A DNA stretch of 64,000 bases from assembly GCF_020076305.1 (NCBI RefSeq), contig NZ_JAIQXE010000001.1, positions 1,054,001-1,118,000 on the forward strand, written 5' to 3'. The notes under the pieces are model-generated. The model worked only from the letters and a program-made list of their open reading frames with translations. It searched no databases and was not told where the DNA came from. This DNA is from Flavihumibacter profundi (lineage in GTDB: Bacteria > Bacteroidota > Bacteroidia > Chitinophagales > Chitinophagaceae). Every line of letters begins with the position of its first letter. The stretch's first letter is position 1. Both the position numbers and the translations under genes were made by a program. Below, in pieces: positions 15,965 through 26,152 of the stretch.

Positions 15965-18481
15965 ATGAAATCATCCTGGTTCAAAACTGCATTACCTCAT
16001 ATACTTGCCATTGCAGCATTCTTTTTTATTGCACTGATTTATTGCCAACCAGCTATCCAGGGAAAAGTATTGGAGCAGCACGATATTACCGGCTGGAAAG
16101 GTATGGCCCAGCAATCTTTTGAATTCAAGGAAAAATACGGGCACTTCCCTTTGTGGACGAATAGCATGTTTGGCGGTATGCCGGCTTATACTATCGCTTA
16201 TGATGGTCCACCGGTGCAAACAATTTTCTTACAAAATGTTATCACGCTTGGCTTGCCTGTCCCTATCAGCTTTTTTTTCCTGGCCTGCATCGCCTTCTAT
16301 TTTATGTGCCTGGTTTTCAGGGTTAATCCATATATAAGTGCAATGGCTGCTATTGCCTATGCATATGCCACTTTTGATCCGATCATTATTGCCGTTGGGC
16401 ACAACACTCAGATGATGGCTATTGCCTACGCTCCTGCTGTGATTGGTTCACTGATTTTAATTTACCAGCGAAAATTCTTACCCGGGGCTGCTTTGCTGGC
16501 GCTATTCTTCGGATTACAGATCAGTACACAACACGTTCAGGTGGTTTATTACACCTGTATCATTATGGGCCTGGTAAGTATTGCCTGCTTTATAAATAGT
16601 TTGAAAGAAAAGGAATTACCGAAGGTATTACCGGCATTTGGTATTGCATTACTGGCCGCCCTGGTCGGCTTAGGCACTTATGCGGTTACATGGATGCCAT
16701 TGCAGGAATACTCCCACGAAACTATGCGTGGTGGAAAATCAGAATTGACGGCAGCGGATAGTACTAATAAATCAAAAGGCGGACTGAATAAGGATTATGC
16801 ATTCTTTTACGGCAGTTATGGTATTGCAGAAACCTTTTCAGTTTTTACGCCGGGTATCTATGGAGGTGGCAGTGCCGCGAAATCATTTAAGCCGGGCAAA
16901 TCAGCCTTCGCAAATAAACTTACGGAGGCTGGTGTACCAGAGGAAAGTGCGATCCAGTTCGCCAATAGTTATGCTTATTGGGGTAACCAGCCAGGGCATG
17001 CAGGCCCTGTTTACTTCGGTGCAATTATTTGTTTCCTTTTTATCATGGCACTTGTCTTTATCAGGAGCTGGCACAAGTGGTGGATACTTTCCGCTGTTAT
17101 CCTGGCTGTGTTCTTATCCTGGGGTAAAAACTTTTCAACGTTTAACTATTTCATTTTTGACTACCTGCCTTTATACAATAAATTCCGCGCGCCTTCCATG
17201 TCTTTGGTGATTCCCCAACTTTGTTTCCCTTTACTGGCTGCACTGGGTTTGCAGGAATTAGTAACCAGTAATTTAGCCAAAGAGGAAGCCTGGAAAAGGT
17301 TTAAAAAAGGCTTATATATAACCGGTGGTGTTTTTGCCTTGCTTATCGCTTTTTATTTTACTGCTGATTTTACCGGACCCAATGACGCGGCCTTGAAAGA
17401 ACAGCTATCCGGAATGATGTTATCCGGCGCACAAGGCAATCCTACACCTCAATTGCAGCAGCAGGCTGCAAGTTTCAGCCAGTCAACAGTCCATAGCCTT
17501 CAGGATGATCGTAAGGATTTGTTCACCGGCGACCTTGTCAGGAGCTTCATACTGATCGCTATTGCTGCTTTACTGGTTGGCGCTTACCTGAAAGAAAAAA
17601 TCAACCAGCAAATCCTATTGATTGGTTTACTGGTTGCCTGTTCATTCGACCTTTTAGGTGTTGCCTCCCGTTATCTTAATGCTGACAATTATGTTGATAA
17701 GGATATTGCTGAAACATCGTTCCAACCGACCGCTGCAGACCTTGAAATATTAAAGGACACGAATAAGCCATTCCGGGTTTTTGACCAGATCGATAACCAG
17801 GGCCCATTTAATGGTTCACGTGCTTCCTATTTTCACAATTCAGTAGGCGGTTATAGTCCGGCTAAACTTAGCTTGTACAATGACCTTATTGAAAAGCAAT
17901 TGTCCAAAGGAAATATGCAGGTATTCAATATGCTGAATACAAGGTATTTTATAGGTTCTAATCCGGCCAACAACCAACCTGTTGCACAACTTAATGCAGC
18001 TGCATACGGCCCTGCCTGGCTGGTTAAATCGATAAAATTTGTAAAGAATGCAGACGAGGAAATGCAGGCACTCGACAGTACCAACCTGAAGGAAATAGCA
18101 GTTATCCAGCAGAAATACGCAGAAGTTGCTGGGCAGTCTCCTGCTTTTGATTCAACCGCTTCAATCCAATGGGTAGAAAACCTGAATGATAAAGTCACCT
18201 ATAAAACTGCAGCAGCCAGCAACCAGTTCGCTGTATTTAGCGAGATCTATTATGATAAGGGATGGAATGCTTACGTAGACGGGCAATTGAAACCTTATGC
18301 AAAAGTAAATTATGTGTTAAGGGGAATGCCCGTTCCTGCAGGAAGCCATACTATTGAATTCAGGTTTGAACCATCATCGGTAGCAACCAGCAGGACGATT
18401 ACTACAATTTGCGCAATACTGGTTTACCTTCTGTTATTGGTTGCCGGGTGGCAGGTATGGCAGCAAAGGAAAAAAGCCTGA
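15965..18481 (+). CDS. YfhO-family polytopic membrane protein
   Basis: The 838-residue protein has a first helix at about 10-28, then EQHDITGWKGMAQQ and LWTNSMFGGMPAYT, the loop typical of Bacteroidota YfhO proteins. About a dozen further helices and a soluble C-terminal beta domain (about 580-800) end in a last helix. YfhO proteins belong to the GT-C type fold. In Firmicutes they are involved in glycosylating lipoteichoic acid or other cell-wall polymers with lipid-linked sugars. In this organism it likely transfers a sugar on the outer side of the inner membrane, which fits its glycosyltransferase neighbours. Confidence 0.88.
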   Translation: MKSSWFKTALPHILAIAAFFFIALIYCQPAIQGKVLEQHDITGWKGMAQQSFEFKEKYGHFPLWTNSMFGGMPAYTIAYDGPPVQTIFLQNVITLGLPVPISFFFLACIAFYFMCLVFRVNPYISAMAAIAYAYATFDPIIIAVGHNTQMMAIAYAPAVIGSLILIYQRKFLPGAALLALFFGLQISTQHVQVVYYTCIIMGLVSIACFINSLKEKELPKVLPAFGIALLAALVGLGTYAVTWMPLQEYSHETMRGGKSELTAADSTNKSKGGLNKDYAFFYGSYGIAETFSVFTPGIYGGGSAAKSFKPGKSAFANKLTEAGVPEESAIQFANSYAYWGNQPGHAGPVYFGAIICFLFIMALVFIRSWHKWWILSAVILAVFLSWGKNFSTFNYFIFDYLPLYNKFRAPSMSLVIPQLCFPLLAALGLQELVTSNLAKEEAWKRFKKGLYITGGVFALLIAFYFTADFTGPNDAALKEQLSGMMLSGAQGNPTPQLQQQAASFSQSTVHSLQDDRKDLFTGDLVRSFILIAIAALLVGAYLKEKINQQILLIGLLVACSFDLLGVASRYLNADNYVDKDIAETSFQPTAADLEILKDTNKPFRVFDQIDNQGPFNGSRASYFHNSVGGYSPAKLSLYNDLIEKQLSKGNMQVFNMLNTRYFIGSNPANNQPVAQLNAAAYGPAWLVKSIKFVKNADEEMQALDSTNLKEIAVIQQKYAEVAGQSPAFDSTASIQWVENLNDKVTYKTAAASNQFAVFSEIYYDKGWNAYVDGQLKPYAKVNYVLRGMPVPAGSHTIEFRFEPSSVATSRTITTICAILVYLLLLVAGWQVWQQRKKA

Positions 18482-18491
18482 CAAGTAAGCC

Positions 18492-19487
18492 TTAGAGCAG
18501 CTTATAAAAATAAGGCCGATTCAGCAAAAGTCTTGGAGTAAGGCCCAGTAACCGGATCATATTAATAACGTATCCTTTCAGCATTGAAAATGGATACGTT
18601 TTTTTTGTGGTTAATTGCCCGATGAGGAAACCAAGAAAAAGCACAGGCACCTCAACCAGGTAAACCAATAAATGAAGGAGGAACCAGCCGGTTCCAAATT
18701 GCTTCCGTATCCGCAAAAAATTGGATACCAGTATCTGGAGACCTTTCCGGTCATAGAGGTTATAATATCCTTTCCCTGAAGATGCAAAACTCTGGTTGGC
18801 GGTTTCACCCTGCAGGTGCGTAACTTTAAGGTCGCCGTAAATACAGAGTTTACCGGCCTTCCTTAACCTGGCACACCATTCAATTTCTTCTGCATAGAGA
18901 AAGAAGTCTTCATCCAGTAATCCGGCATCCTGTATTGCTTTTTTCTTCACCATCAGGAAAGCGCCATTGATCCAATCTACTTCAACCAGGGTATTGCTAT
19001 CAGGAACATTCGGCTTCTTCACTTTCAGTTTTTCGCCCAGCCACCTGAGAAGTTCACCTATAATTGGCAAGGGAAGCAGGTTGTTGAGTCCGCCTTTCAT
19101 AAAGTAGTTTCCTGATATTTGCGGACTCCCATCAGCATTTAGCAACTGAACACCACAAGCTACATATTGGCTATCCCTGAATTTCTGGTAACACTGTTCG
19201 ATAGCATGGTTTGGTGCCAGTGTATCTGGATTTAATAGTAATACGATTTCTGAAGATGACTGCTTTATCCCTTCATTGTTGGCCCTTGCAAAACCAGCAT
19301 TATAGCCCATCTGGACCACCTTAACGCCTGGAAATGCCTTCAATATACCCTGCAGCCTGTTTTCGCCAGATGCATTGTCAACGATTATAATTTCAGCATC
19401 GATTGTAGTACCAGGTAAAAAGGAACTGAGCGCGTCAAAAATCAACTGCTCAGATTTATAATTGACTATTATAATGGATAGCGTCAC
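18492..19487 (-). CDS. family 2 glycosyltransferase (rhamnosyltransferase-like)
   Basis: The 331-residue GT2 enzyme starts MTLSIIIVNYKSEQLIFDAL and shows VDNASGE, the GFARANNEGI loop and LLLNPDTLAPN (DxD equivalent NPD), a pattern seen in the WcaA/RfbF-type rhamnosyltransferase-like branch. A membrane-associated C-terminal stretch (about 270-300) follows. It overlaps the upstream glycosyltransferase by 4 bp, so the two are translated together. It is convergent with the YfhO gene, 10 bp away. Confidence 0.88.
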   Translation of the reverse strand: MTLSIIIVNYKSEQLIFDALSSFLPGTTIDAEIIIVDNASGENRLQGILKAFPGVKVVQMGYNAGFARANNEGIKQSSSEIVLLLNPDTLAPNHAIEQCYQKFRDSQYVACGVQLLNADGSPQISGNYFMKGGLNNLLPLPIIGELLRWLGEKLKVKKPNVPDSNTLVEVDWINGAFLMVKKKAIQDAGLLDEDFFLYAEEIEWCARLRKAGKLCIYGDLKVTHLQGETANQSFASSGKGYYNLYDRKGLQILVSNFLRIRKQFGTGWFLLHLLVYLVEVPVLFLGFLIGQLTTKKTYPFSMLKGYVINMIRLLGLTPRLLLNRPYFYKLL

Positions 19488-20431
19488 TGATGATGGCTTA
19501 AAGTGGATTTGTTCTTCAGGTAAGAAACAAACATAAAGGATTTGGAAAGGATGCCAAACCTTAAAAGCAGTGAAGGTATTTTTGAAAGGTCTTTTACCAT
19601 CCTTTTGATCACCAGGGGCCAGTCACCGGGAGCATATTGTTCCAATTGTTGATTTGACCGGATGTCCATATTGCGTAGTAATCGCCACCAGGCATCATAC
19701 ACCCATATATTTTTTAGCCGGAAGTCACCATGCTTGTCCAGGAGCCGCTTTCCTTCGGGAAGTTCAACATTTGGCTTATAAATACAGGATTGTGTTACCT
19801 GTGATTCACTGACACCAACATTTACCAGCACATCGTTAATATACTCATATCCATTCAACATATTTAACAACCGGACATAATATTCCATATCAACACGCCA
19901 TTTCAGCGCTTCATCATATAGTTCAGTTATACTGCGGTGAACCATTATTACGCTTGGCGGACCAATCACATTATAAGCCAATAAGGTCATCGGTTCCCGT
20001 AAGATTTTCCGTGCCCAGGAATCGGGCAGGAATTTTTGTTCGACTGGTGTTTTACCGTCTTCAAAATGATTGGCGTAGGCCGAAAATATAAACTTCTTTC
20101 CCATTTTGGTATGGTCTGCGAAGATTTGCAGGCTATCCGGACTGGAAAACCAATCATCGTCGTGGATCAATTTAATCCATTCCCCCCTGCATTGCTTTAT
20201 ACCGGAATTCCAGTTTGCAGGTGTGCCGAGAGCCACTTCATTTTTTTTGTACCTGATGTTCAGGTGATGGTATTTATCAACCATCAACGCAACCGAATTA
20301 TCCGGACTATCATCTGTAACAATGATTTCAAAGTCACGGAAAGTTTGCTGCTCAATACTGCGCAGTAACCTTTCAAGGTAATTTATCCGCTGGTAAGCGG
20401 GGATACAAATAGAAATTAAAGGCCTGGACAT
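19484..20431 (-). CDS. family 2 glycosyltransferase
   Basis: The 315-residue GT2 enzyme starts MSRPLISICIPAYQRINYLERLL, followed by VTDDSPDN and IKLIHDDDWFSSPD as the metal-binding DDD. The acceptor-side part is less conserved. It forms a two-gene unit with the glycosyltransferase at 18492-19487 (ATGA overlap). The divergent gene on the other side encodes a GT9 enzyme. Confidence 0.88.
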   Translation of the reverse strand: MSRPLISICIPAYQRINYLERLLRSIEQQTFRDFEIIVTDDSPDNSVALMVDKYHHLNIRYKKNEVALGTPANWNSGIKQCRGEWIKLIHDDDWFSSPDSLQIFADHTKMGKKFIFSAYANHFEDGKTPVEQKFLPDSWARKILREPMTLLAYNVIGPPSVIMVHRSITELYDEALKWRVDMEYYVRLLNMLNGYEYINDVLVNVGVSESQVTQSCIYKPNVELPEGKRLLDKHGDFRLKNIWVYDAWWRLLRNMDIRSNQQLEQYAPGDWPLVIKRMVKDLSKIPSLLLRFGILSKSFMFVSYLKNKSTLSHHQ

Positions 20432-20588
20432 TGCTTAAATTGATTAATCTTATTCAAAGTGAATTTCCAGCATCCAGCTGTTAAATAAGTATTTGCCTAA
20501 ACCCAATTGGTGTTTTTTCCACTTTGCAAATCTACAGTCCCGCTGCCAAATAAGCTTTGCCTATAAATTAATACCTTCACCAAAAAAG

Positions 20589-21473
20589 TTGAAACCATCA
20601 ACTATTTATCTAATACGAAAAAGGGCTCTTGGGGATGTTTTATGGATTGAACCTCTGATACGGGAGTTAAGCAAGCAATATAAAAAGGTAATTGTATACA
20701 CAAAATTTCAAGTCCTATTTGAAAATTACCCTGAACCTAATGTGGTCTTTAAGGAGAATCTTAACCTTTTCGAAAAAATGCTAATAACTGTCGAGCATTT
20801 TTTTCACATATCCCTGTTCACTATAAACCTGGATATGTCTTATGAAAAAGACCCTTTAAAACATGTATTAGCAGCATATTTTAATGCAGCCCGGTTACCA
20901 TTAAAAAGGTATTACCCGAAACTTTACCTTTCAGATAAAGAGAAAAATTCAATAAACCGGCAAAAACCTTTTGCAATCATACATTTGAAAGCCAGTTCAG
21001 CTGCTAAGAACTTCCGGAATGCATTTGGGATAAACTGGGATTCTGTTATTGAACACCTCGAAAACACAGGCTTTGATATCGTGGAAATTGGGGATGCCCC
21101 TGGATTAATACCCCAATATTACCAGTCGACATCCATCAGGGAGATGATAGCCTTGATGTCAAAAGCTTCGCTGTTTATAGGCATTGATTCAGGCCCCAGC
21201 CATATTGCCGCTTCGCTGGAAATTCCCTCAATCGTATTTTTTGGGGCGGTAAATCCCGAATTCAGGCATTTTAAAGATCAATTCAAAGGCATTATTTTGC
21301 AGCAATTTTGTGAATATGCCGGCTGTTACCATACCAACCCAATTGCCTATAAAAGTCACTCCTGCAGGTTAGTGGGAGATTCAGGAATTCCCAAATGCTG
21401 CAATTTTACAACCATACAGGTTGTAGATACAATTAATGAACTTGTCGCTAAATATAATATTAAACATGCTTGA
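20589..21473 (+). CDS. family 9 glycosyltransferase (heptosyltransferase-like)
   Basis: GT-B fold protein of the ADP-heptose:LPS heptosyltransferase type. It has the N-terminal STIYLIRKRALGDVLWIEPLIREL, and the C-terminal donor site FIGIDSGPSHIAASLEIPSIVFFG. No ATG precedes the conserved strand. The TTG at 20589 gives 294 residues and places the first strand four residues from the start, as in the family; an earlier in-frame TTG at 20493 would add 32 residues of unlikely sequence. The C-terminal Cys-rich tail (CEYAGCY, CCNF) could bind metal. Its stop overlaps the next start by 8 bp. Confidence 0.8.
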   Translation: MKPSTIYLIRKRALGDVLWIEPLIRELSKQYKKVIVYTKFQVLFENYPEPNVVFKENLNLFEKMLITVEHFFHISLFTINLDMSYEKDPLKHVLAAYFNAARLPLKRYYPKLYLSDKEKNSINRQKPFAIIHLKASSAAKNFRNAFGINWDSVIEHLENTGFDIVEIGDAPGLIPQYYQSTSIREMIALMSKASLFIGIDSGPSHIAASLEIPSIVFFGAVNPEFRHFKDQFKGIILQQFCEYAGCYHTNPIAYKSHSCRLVGDSGIPKCCNFTTIQVVDTINELVAKYNIKHA

Positions 21474-22056
21474 AAAACTACTTAATAAGGTTAAAAGAAA
21501 ACTTGGCATTCCGATTATTTATCCTTCAGAAACATCCAAAGTCAGGCATTTAATTCTCCAGTACTGCAATGGCAAGGGCTGCGATATTGGGTTCGGGGGC
21601 GACAAAGTAAAAAAAGAGAACTGTATCGGGATTGACTATAGCCAGCCGTATGCCTACACAGGAAAGGATAAAGTGGATATTGCCTGTGATGTTATGAATG
21701 AAAAAATCCCGGTTGCAGATGACAGTTTTGACTATGTTTACACCAGCCACTTAATTGAGGATTTTGCAGATACGAAAATGGCACTTGTTGAATTCATCAG
21801 GATATTAAAATCTGGTGGCAACCTGATCCTGGTGTTCCCTGACCAGCCAAAATATGAACAATATTGTAAACTGACGGGGCAGCCATTAAACACACACCAT
21901 ATCCATAAAACAATGGGAAGCGAATTTATGCTTCAGCGATTAAATGAAATTACAGGTATCAATTATCAAGTGTTGTTTTTAAGTGATTGTGAAATAGATT
22001 ATAATGTTATTCAAGTATTAAAAATTATAAAAAATGGGATCAATAAAGCGATTTAA
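21466..22056 (+). CDS. class I SAM-dependent methyltransferase
   Basis: The 196-residue protein has a Rossmann methyltransferase core: GKGCDIGFGGDKV for motif I, IGIDYS for the acidic loop, then IPVADDSFDYVYTSHLIED and LKSGGNLILVFPDQPKY. This is the Methyltransf_11 pattern. The ATG at 21466 overlaps the end of the GT9 gene, which decides the start. The next gene overlaps its end by 23 bp. The position suggests methylation of a sugar or of an attached group in the surface glycan. Confidence 0.8.
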   Translation: MLEKLLNKVKRKLGIPIIYPSETSKVRHLILQYCNGKGCDIGFGGDKVKKENCIGIDYSQPYAYTGKDKVDIACDVMNEKIPVADDSFDYVYTSHLIEDFADTKMALVEFIRILKSGGNLILVFPDQPKYEQYCKLTGQPLNTHHIHKTMGSEFMLQRLNEITGINYQVLFLSDCEIDYNVIQVLKIIKNGINKAI

Positions 22057-22696
22057 CCTGGGCAGGATCATAAAAGAATATAACTGCGATTATTTTTTTG
22101 AAACAGGTACCTGGAAGGGTGACGGAGTAGCATACGCCAATAAATTTCCATTTAAGAAAATTTACTCATCCGAAATCATTCCGGAAATCGCCCAAAGGGC
22201 ACGTGCAAGATTCAGCGGCCTGGACAATATTGAAATCCTTGAAGGGAACAGTACAGATGTGTTTAAAGCCCACCTGCCAAACATAAAAGGGAATTGCATC
22301 TTTTGGCTGGACGCACATTTTCCGGGAGCTGAAGAAGGTATTAATAAATATAATGACTATGAAGATGAACAGGTCAAATTACCCCTTGAAGAAGAAATAA
22401 ACCAGATTAAATCATTAAGGAAAGGTTATACCGATGTTATTTTGATTGACGACCTAAGGATTTATGAAACCGGTAATTTCGCATCAGGCAATATGCCTGA
22501 AGGTATTTTACCACCCAAAAGAAGAAATTCATTATTTGTAAATGAAGCTTTTGGTAAAACACACAAGATCATTAAATCATTCAGGGACGAAGGCTATATA
22601 TTGGTTCTTGACAATGAAATTTTCACTAAAAATAATACAGGTATCAGGAAAACATTTTTTGACCTCAGGAATAAACTGTTTAAGCAAATCTATTAG
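22034..22696 (+). CDS. methyltransferase-like protein, unknown substrate
   Basis: The 220-residue protein has the glycine-rich loop FFETGTWKGDGVAYANKF followed by SSEIIPEIAQRARARF and a motif IFWLDAHFPGAEEG, then VILIDDLRIYETG. The order resembles Rossmann methyltransferases of the FkbM/TylF neighbourhood. The DAHFPG and IDD residues could hold a metal as in TylF. The start overlaps the preceding methyltransferase by 23 bp. The assignment rests on motif resemblance only. Confidence 0.6.
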   Translation: MGSIKRFNLGRIIKEYNCDYFFETGTWKGDGVAYANKFPFKKIYSSEIIPEIAQRARARFSGLDNIEILEGNSTDVFKAHLPNIKGNCIFWLDAHFPGAEEGINKYNDYEDEQVKLPLEEEINQIKSLRKGYTDVILIDDLRIYETGNFASGNMPEGILPPKRRNSLFVNEAFGKTHKIIKSFRDEGYILVLDNEIFTKNNTGIRKTFFDLRNKLFKQIY

Positions 22697-22754
22697 TGAA
22701 ATGGCCGATTGCCCTGCATATTTTTAAAGACTATTATTTTTATTACAGACGATC

Positions 22755-23519
22755 ATGTTAAAAAAATTATTACAATCGATACTCAAAAAGCGGGGCATAT
22801 ACCTGGTTAAGCCACCCACCGTTAAAGGCAACCTGAAGTTCAGGCAAAATGAATTTCAATATGATATTGTGATCCCTTCAGCCAATTATGCACCCTGGCT
22901 CGGGGATGAAGAATTTATGAAAATCTACCAGCAAATCAAGGAAAATACCTTGGTAGATATTTATCGCTGTTACGAATTATGGGAACTGGCAGGAAATATT
23001 TACCATGTAAACAACCATGCAGGTTTTTTGGAGGTCGGTGTCTGGAGGGGCGGTACTGCAGCTATTGTTGGCCGGAAATTGGAATTATTAAATTCGAAAG
23101 CTGATTTTTACATCGCTGATACTTTTACCGGCGTTGCAAAGGCTTCGAAAAAAGATGGATTTTATAGCGGTGGAGAACATGCGGATACATCCCAGGAAAT
23201 TGTGGAAAACCTTTTGTCAAACGTATACAGGAACTACAAAATAATAAAAGGAATATTCCCGGAAGATTCTGCACACCTGGTTAAGCCTGGATCCATATTT
23301 GGCTTTTGTCACATTGATGTAGATGTTTACGATTCAGCAAACGATATCGTTAACTGGATTTGGGATAAAATGATTGTTGGCGGCGTCATTGTTTTCGATG
23401 ATTATGCTTTTCATTCCTGTGATGGAGTTACAAGATATGTAAACGAACAAAAAAACAAACCTGACAGGATCATCGTCCATAACCTGAACGGCCATGCAAT
23501 TATGGTAAAAGTGAAATGA
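22755..23519 (+). CDS. TylF/MycF-family O-methyltransferase
   Basis: The 254-residue protein shows the TylF (macrocin O-methyltransferase) pattern: FLEVGVWRGGTAAIVG for SAM binding, FYIADTFTGVAKAS, then FCHIDVDVYDSANDIVNWIW and GGVIVFDDYAFHSCDGVT with the metal-binding aspartates. Family members methylate sugar hydroxyls using Mg2+. A third methyltransferase-like gene in a row suggests an O-methylated sugar on the glycan made by this region. It follows the previous gene by 58 bp and is convergent with the T9SS protein gene, 9 bp away. Confidence 0.82.
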   Translation: MLKKLLQSILKKRGIYLVKPPTVKGNLKFRQNEFQYDIVIPSANYAPWLGDEEFMKIYQQIKENTLVDIYRCYELWELAGNIYHVNNHAGFLEVGVWRGGTAAIVGRKLELLNSKADFYIADTFTGVAKASKKDGFYSGGEHADTSQEIVENLLSNVYRNYKIIKGIFPEDSAHLVKPGSIFGFCHIDVDVYDSANDIVNWIWDKMIVGGVIVFDDYAFHSCDGVTRYVNEQKNKPDRIIVHNLNGHAIMVKVK

Positions 23520-23528
23520 GCAGTTAAT

Positions 23529-26012
23529 TTACCGCAATAAATTAACTATCCCCTTTTTGTCTATCAACCCACAGCCGGACTGTCCCCTGACAATGTAAAC
23601 ATAAGTACCATTGGGCTGTTTAATGCCCTTAAAAGTACCATCCCAGCAAACATCCGGGCGTTCAGTTGTAAAAACCTGCTGACCAAACCTGTTGAATATT
23701 ATCATGGAATAATTTGTTACAGCACCCCATGATTTAGGACCAAAGCACTCATTCTTTCCATCGTTATTTGGTGTGAAAGCATTCGGAAGCTGTAAGGATG
23801 TATTTGGATTACCTCCTTTGAAAATCAAAATGCTATCCATGCCTGTACCGCAGGAATTCAATGCCGTTGCTATATATGTCCCCGATTGAGTTATAGTCCT
23901 TACCTGGTCAGTAGAACCATCCAGCCAACCTGAGAAAAATCCATCATTCACTTTCACCTGGACACTTACAGGCTGACCCTCACAAATAGTTATATCCCGC
24001 CCAAGGTCCACTATAGGAATATTCCGGGATAAAACTTTTATGGTATCTGCTGCTACGCATCCATTATTAGTCACTGATACTGAATAATCCCCGGGCCCGG
24101 CAATCTGTATCACTTTACCATCGTCACCTGTATTCCACCGGTAATTTTCTCCATAAATACCGGCATCAAGCATAATTGTTTTCCCTTTACAAATAAATGT
24201 ATCAATGCCCAGGTTTACAGGCGTTGCATTTTTTACAACAATATCAATGGAATCTTTTGAAATACAACCTTTACTTGTAACCTGTAAAACATAGTTTCCG
24301 GATGATGTAACAGGAATAGTATTGCTGCTATTACCATTGCTCCACAAATATGAATCAGCACCCGGCGGACCATTTAACCTGAAATTGGTATTAGCACAAA
24401 TACTGGTATCAGTTCCCAGTGAAAATGATAGCACAGGTAATTCTGACAGCTGGATAGTATCTTTTGCGGCACATCCGAACTTCGTTAAAACATCAACCCA
24501 GTATTTACCCGCACCCTTAACAGTAATAAGGCTTGTTTTTTCACCTGTGGACCAGGTAATAACTTTATAATTACTATCGAGTGTATTCAATTGCAATAAA
24601 CTGTTTTTGCAAATACTGGTATCATTTCCCAAAACAGTTGCCGGAGGCGCAACAACTGTTATTTGTTTACAAAAAGTTCCCTGGTTAGGCAGGCCTTCAT
24701 TTGCAAACAAATTAACCGTGTACTTGCCCGGCTGGGCATAGCTAAATGCTGGAGGGGTAAATGCATTTGAGGATTGTATAGATGAATTATTACATCCGGC
24801 AAACCTGATCCTTGAAATTGTATTGTTGCGGACATTGGTTACAAAACAAAACAGGTCAGTCCCAATCCTGAATATTTTAGAAATCGAATGCGGAAAATCA
24901 AAACCTCCGATATTCCCAAATGAAGTAGCTTCCGGAACAACATTGAGGTCGTTGTGAAAATCAAGTTTTACCAGGTCATTGGTGCCGGGCATCCCATTAA
25001 CGGAAAATCCAACTGTTTCACCGCAGGTTCTAAGGATAGTAATGTCCCTTGGATGCTTTAATATATTCCCTGGATTACCCAGGTTAACACCGGTTGGCGT
25101 ATTTAACAATGAACTGCCAAAATCCAGCCTCGATAAAGAAAAATTGCCACTCGTTGTTGTATTATTGCCTGCATTGGTAATGAATACTTTCCAGTTTCCA
25201 TTATCATTAATGGGAAAAATACTGGTCGGATATTCCAACCCCCCAATATTGCCCAGGTTTGTAGCTGTTGGAATATTATCAAAGGAGTTTGTAAAATTGA
25301 ACCTGGTGATGGTATTGTTTTCCGCATTTACGGTTAATCCATACCAATTTCCCCCGTCCTGGAAAACGTTCAAATCAATTGGCTGTAATAAATTCCCTAT
25401 GTTACCCCAATCAACAGTTAAAGGATTCACATTTTCAATATTAGCCCCGAATTCAATTTTAACTATCCTGGGTGAATATCCTACAGGCGGATATCCGGCT
25501 ACCATAATACCATACCATTTACCTTCATTAAATACTACCTGTATGCATTCTGCCCCATCTCCCGGAGGTATTACGCCATTAAGGTTGGTGATATTCACAG
25601 GTGTTGGCGTATTTAATAAACTGTTCCCGAAATCTAACCGCAAAATATTCCCGCCACGGTAATTGGTCACAAAGGCATAGTATTTGCCATTATCAAAAAC
25701 GTAATCCATAAATACAGGCCAATCCAGGTAACCGCCCGGATTACCCAAATTCGTTGCTGTTGGTACAGAATTCAAATCCCCGGAACAAAAGCTCCAGTAA
25801 CTGGTAGCTACATTGGAGGACGTATTTACAATATTAATTGGGGTATTTACACAAACTGTATCGGGTGCGGTAAAGGAAACCACAGATTGTTCTCCCAATA
25901 TGCTAAGTGATGGATTGTTTGCTGTTTTATTTTGCGCAAAAATGTTCGTGGTAAAAAGACAAAAGCAAATAAATAATATAAAATAGGGAATAACTAACTT
26001 GCCGGATTGCAT
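23529..26012 (-). CDS. T9SS type-B sorted surface protein with propeller and Ig-like repeats
   Basis: The 827-residue protein has a signal peptide (MQSGKLVIPYFILFICFCLF...FAQ). Residues 60-410 contain repeated blades with TATNLGNIGG, PEATSFGNIGG and similar turns, probably one beta-propeller. A short PKD-like stretch follows, then four Ig-like units of about 80 residues, each opening LG.DTSIC or similar and closing with a G-Y/K-Y strand and DTI. The last 85 residues are the gliding-motility type-B sorting domain: LPNAFTPNNDGKNECF, YSMIIFNRFGQQVF, W-DGTFKG, NGTYVYIV. That domain directs export by the type IX system. The cargo function is unknown. It sits inside the glycan region. Confidence 0.9.
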   Translation of the reverse strand: MQSGKLVIPYFILFICFCLFTTNIFAQNKTANNPSLSILGEQSVVSFTAPDTVCVNTPINIVNTSSNVATSYWSFCSGDLNSVPTATNLGNPGGYLDWPVFMDYVFDNGKYYAFVTNYRGGNILRLDFGNSLLNTPTPVNITNLNGVIPPGDGAECIQVVFNEGKWYGIMVAGYPPVGYSPRIVKIEFGANIENVNPLTVDWGNIGNLLQPIDLNVFQDGGNWYGLTVNAENNTITRFNFTNSFDNIPTATNLGNIGGLEYPTSIFPINDNGNWKVFITNAGNNTTTSGNFSLSRLDFGSSLLNTPTGVNLGNPGNILKHPRDITILRTCGETVGFSVNGMPGTNDLVKLDFHNDLNVVPEATSFGNIGGFDFPHSISKIFRIGTDLFCFVTNVRNNTISRIRFAGCNNSSIQSSNAFTPPAFSYAQPGKYTVNLFANEGLPNQGTFCKQITVVAPPATVLGNDTSICKNSLLQLNTLDSNYKVITWSTGEKTSLITVKGAGKYWVDVLTKFGCAAKDTIQLSELPVLSFSLGTDTSICANTNFRLNGPPGADSYLWSNGNSSNTIPVTSSGNYVLQVTSKGCISKDSIDIVVKNATPVNLGIDTFICKGKTIMLDAGIYGENYRWNTGDDGKVIQIAGPGDYSVSVTNNGCVAADTIKVLSRNIPIVDLGRDITICEGQPVSVQVKVNDGFFSGWLDGSTDQVRTITQSGTYIATALNSCGTGMDSILIFKGGNPNTSLQLPNAFTPNNDGKNECFGPKSWGAVTNYSMIIFNRFGQQVFTTERPDVCWDGTFKGIKQPNGTYVYIVRGQSGCGLIDKKGIVNLLR

Positions 26013-26152
26013 TAATTAAGGGATTAGAAAGGTGGCAGCGAAAAGAAGGAATTATTCTGAAAAAAACAAGTGAATTAAATATATTTTGCATTAAAATCTC
26101 CAGCTTGCAGCCACTATAACCTGTAAAACGGATATTATAGAACAAAATTACA

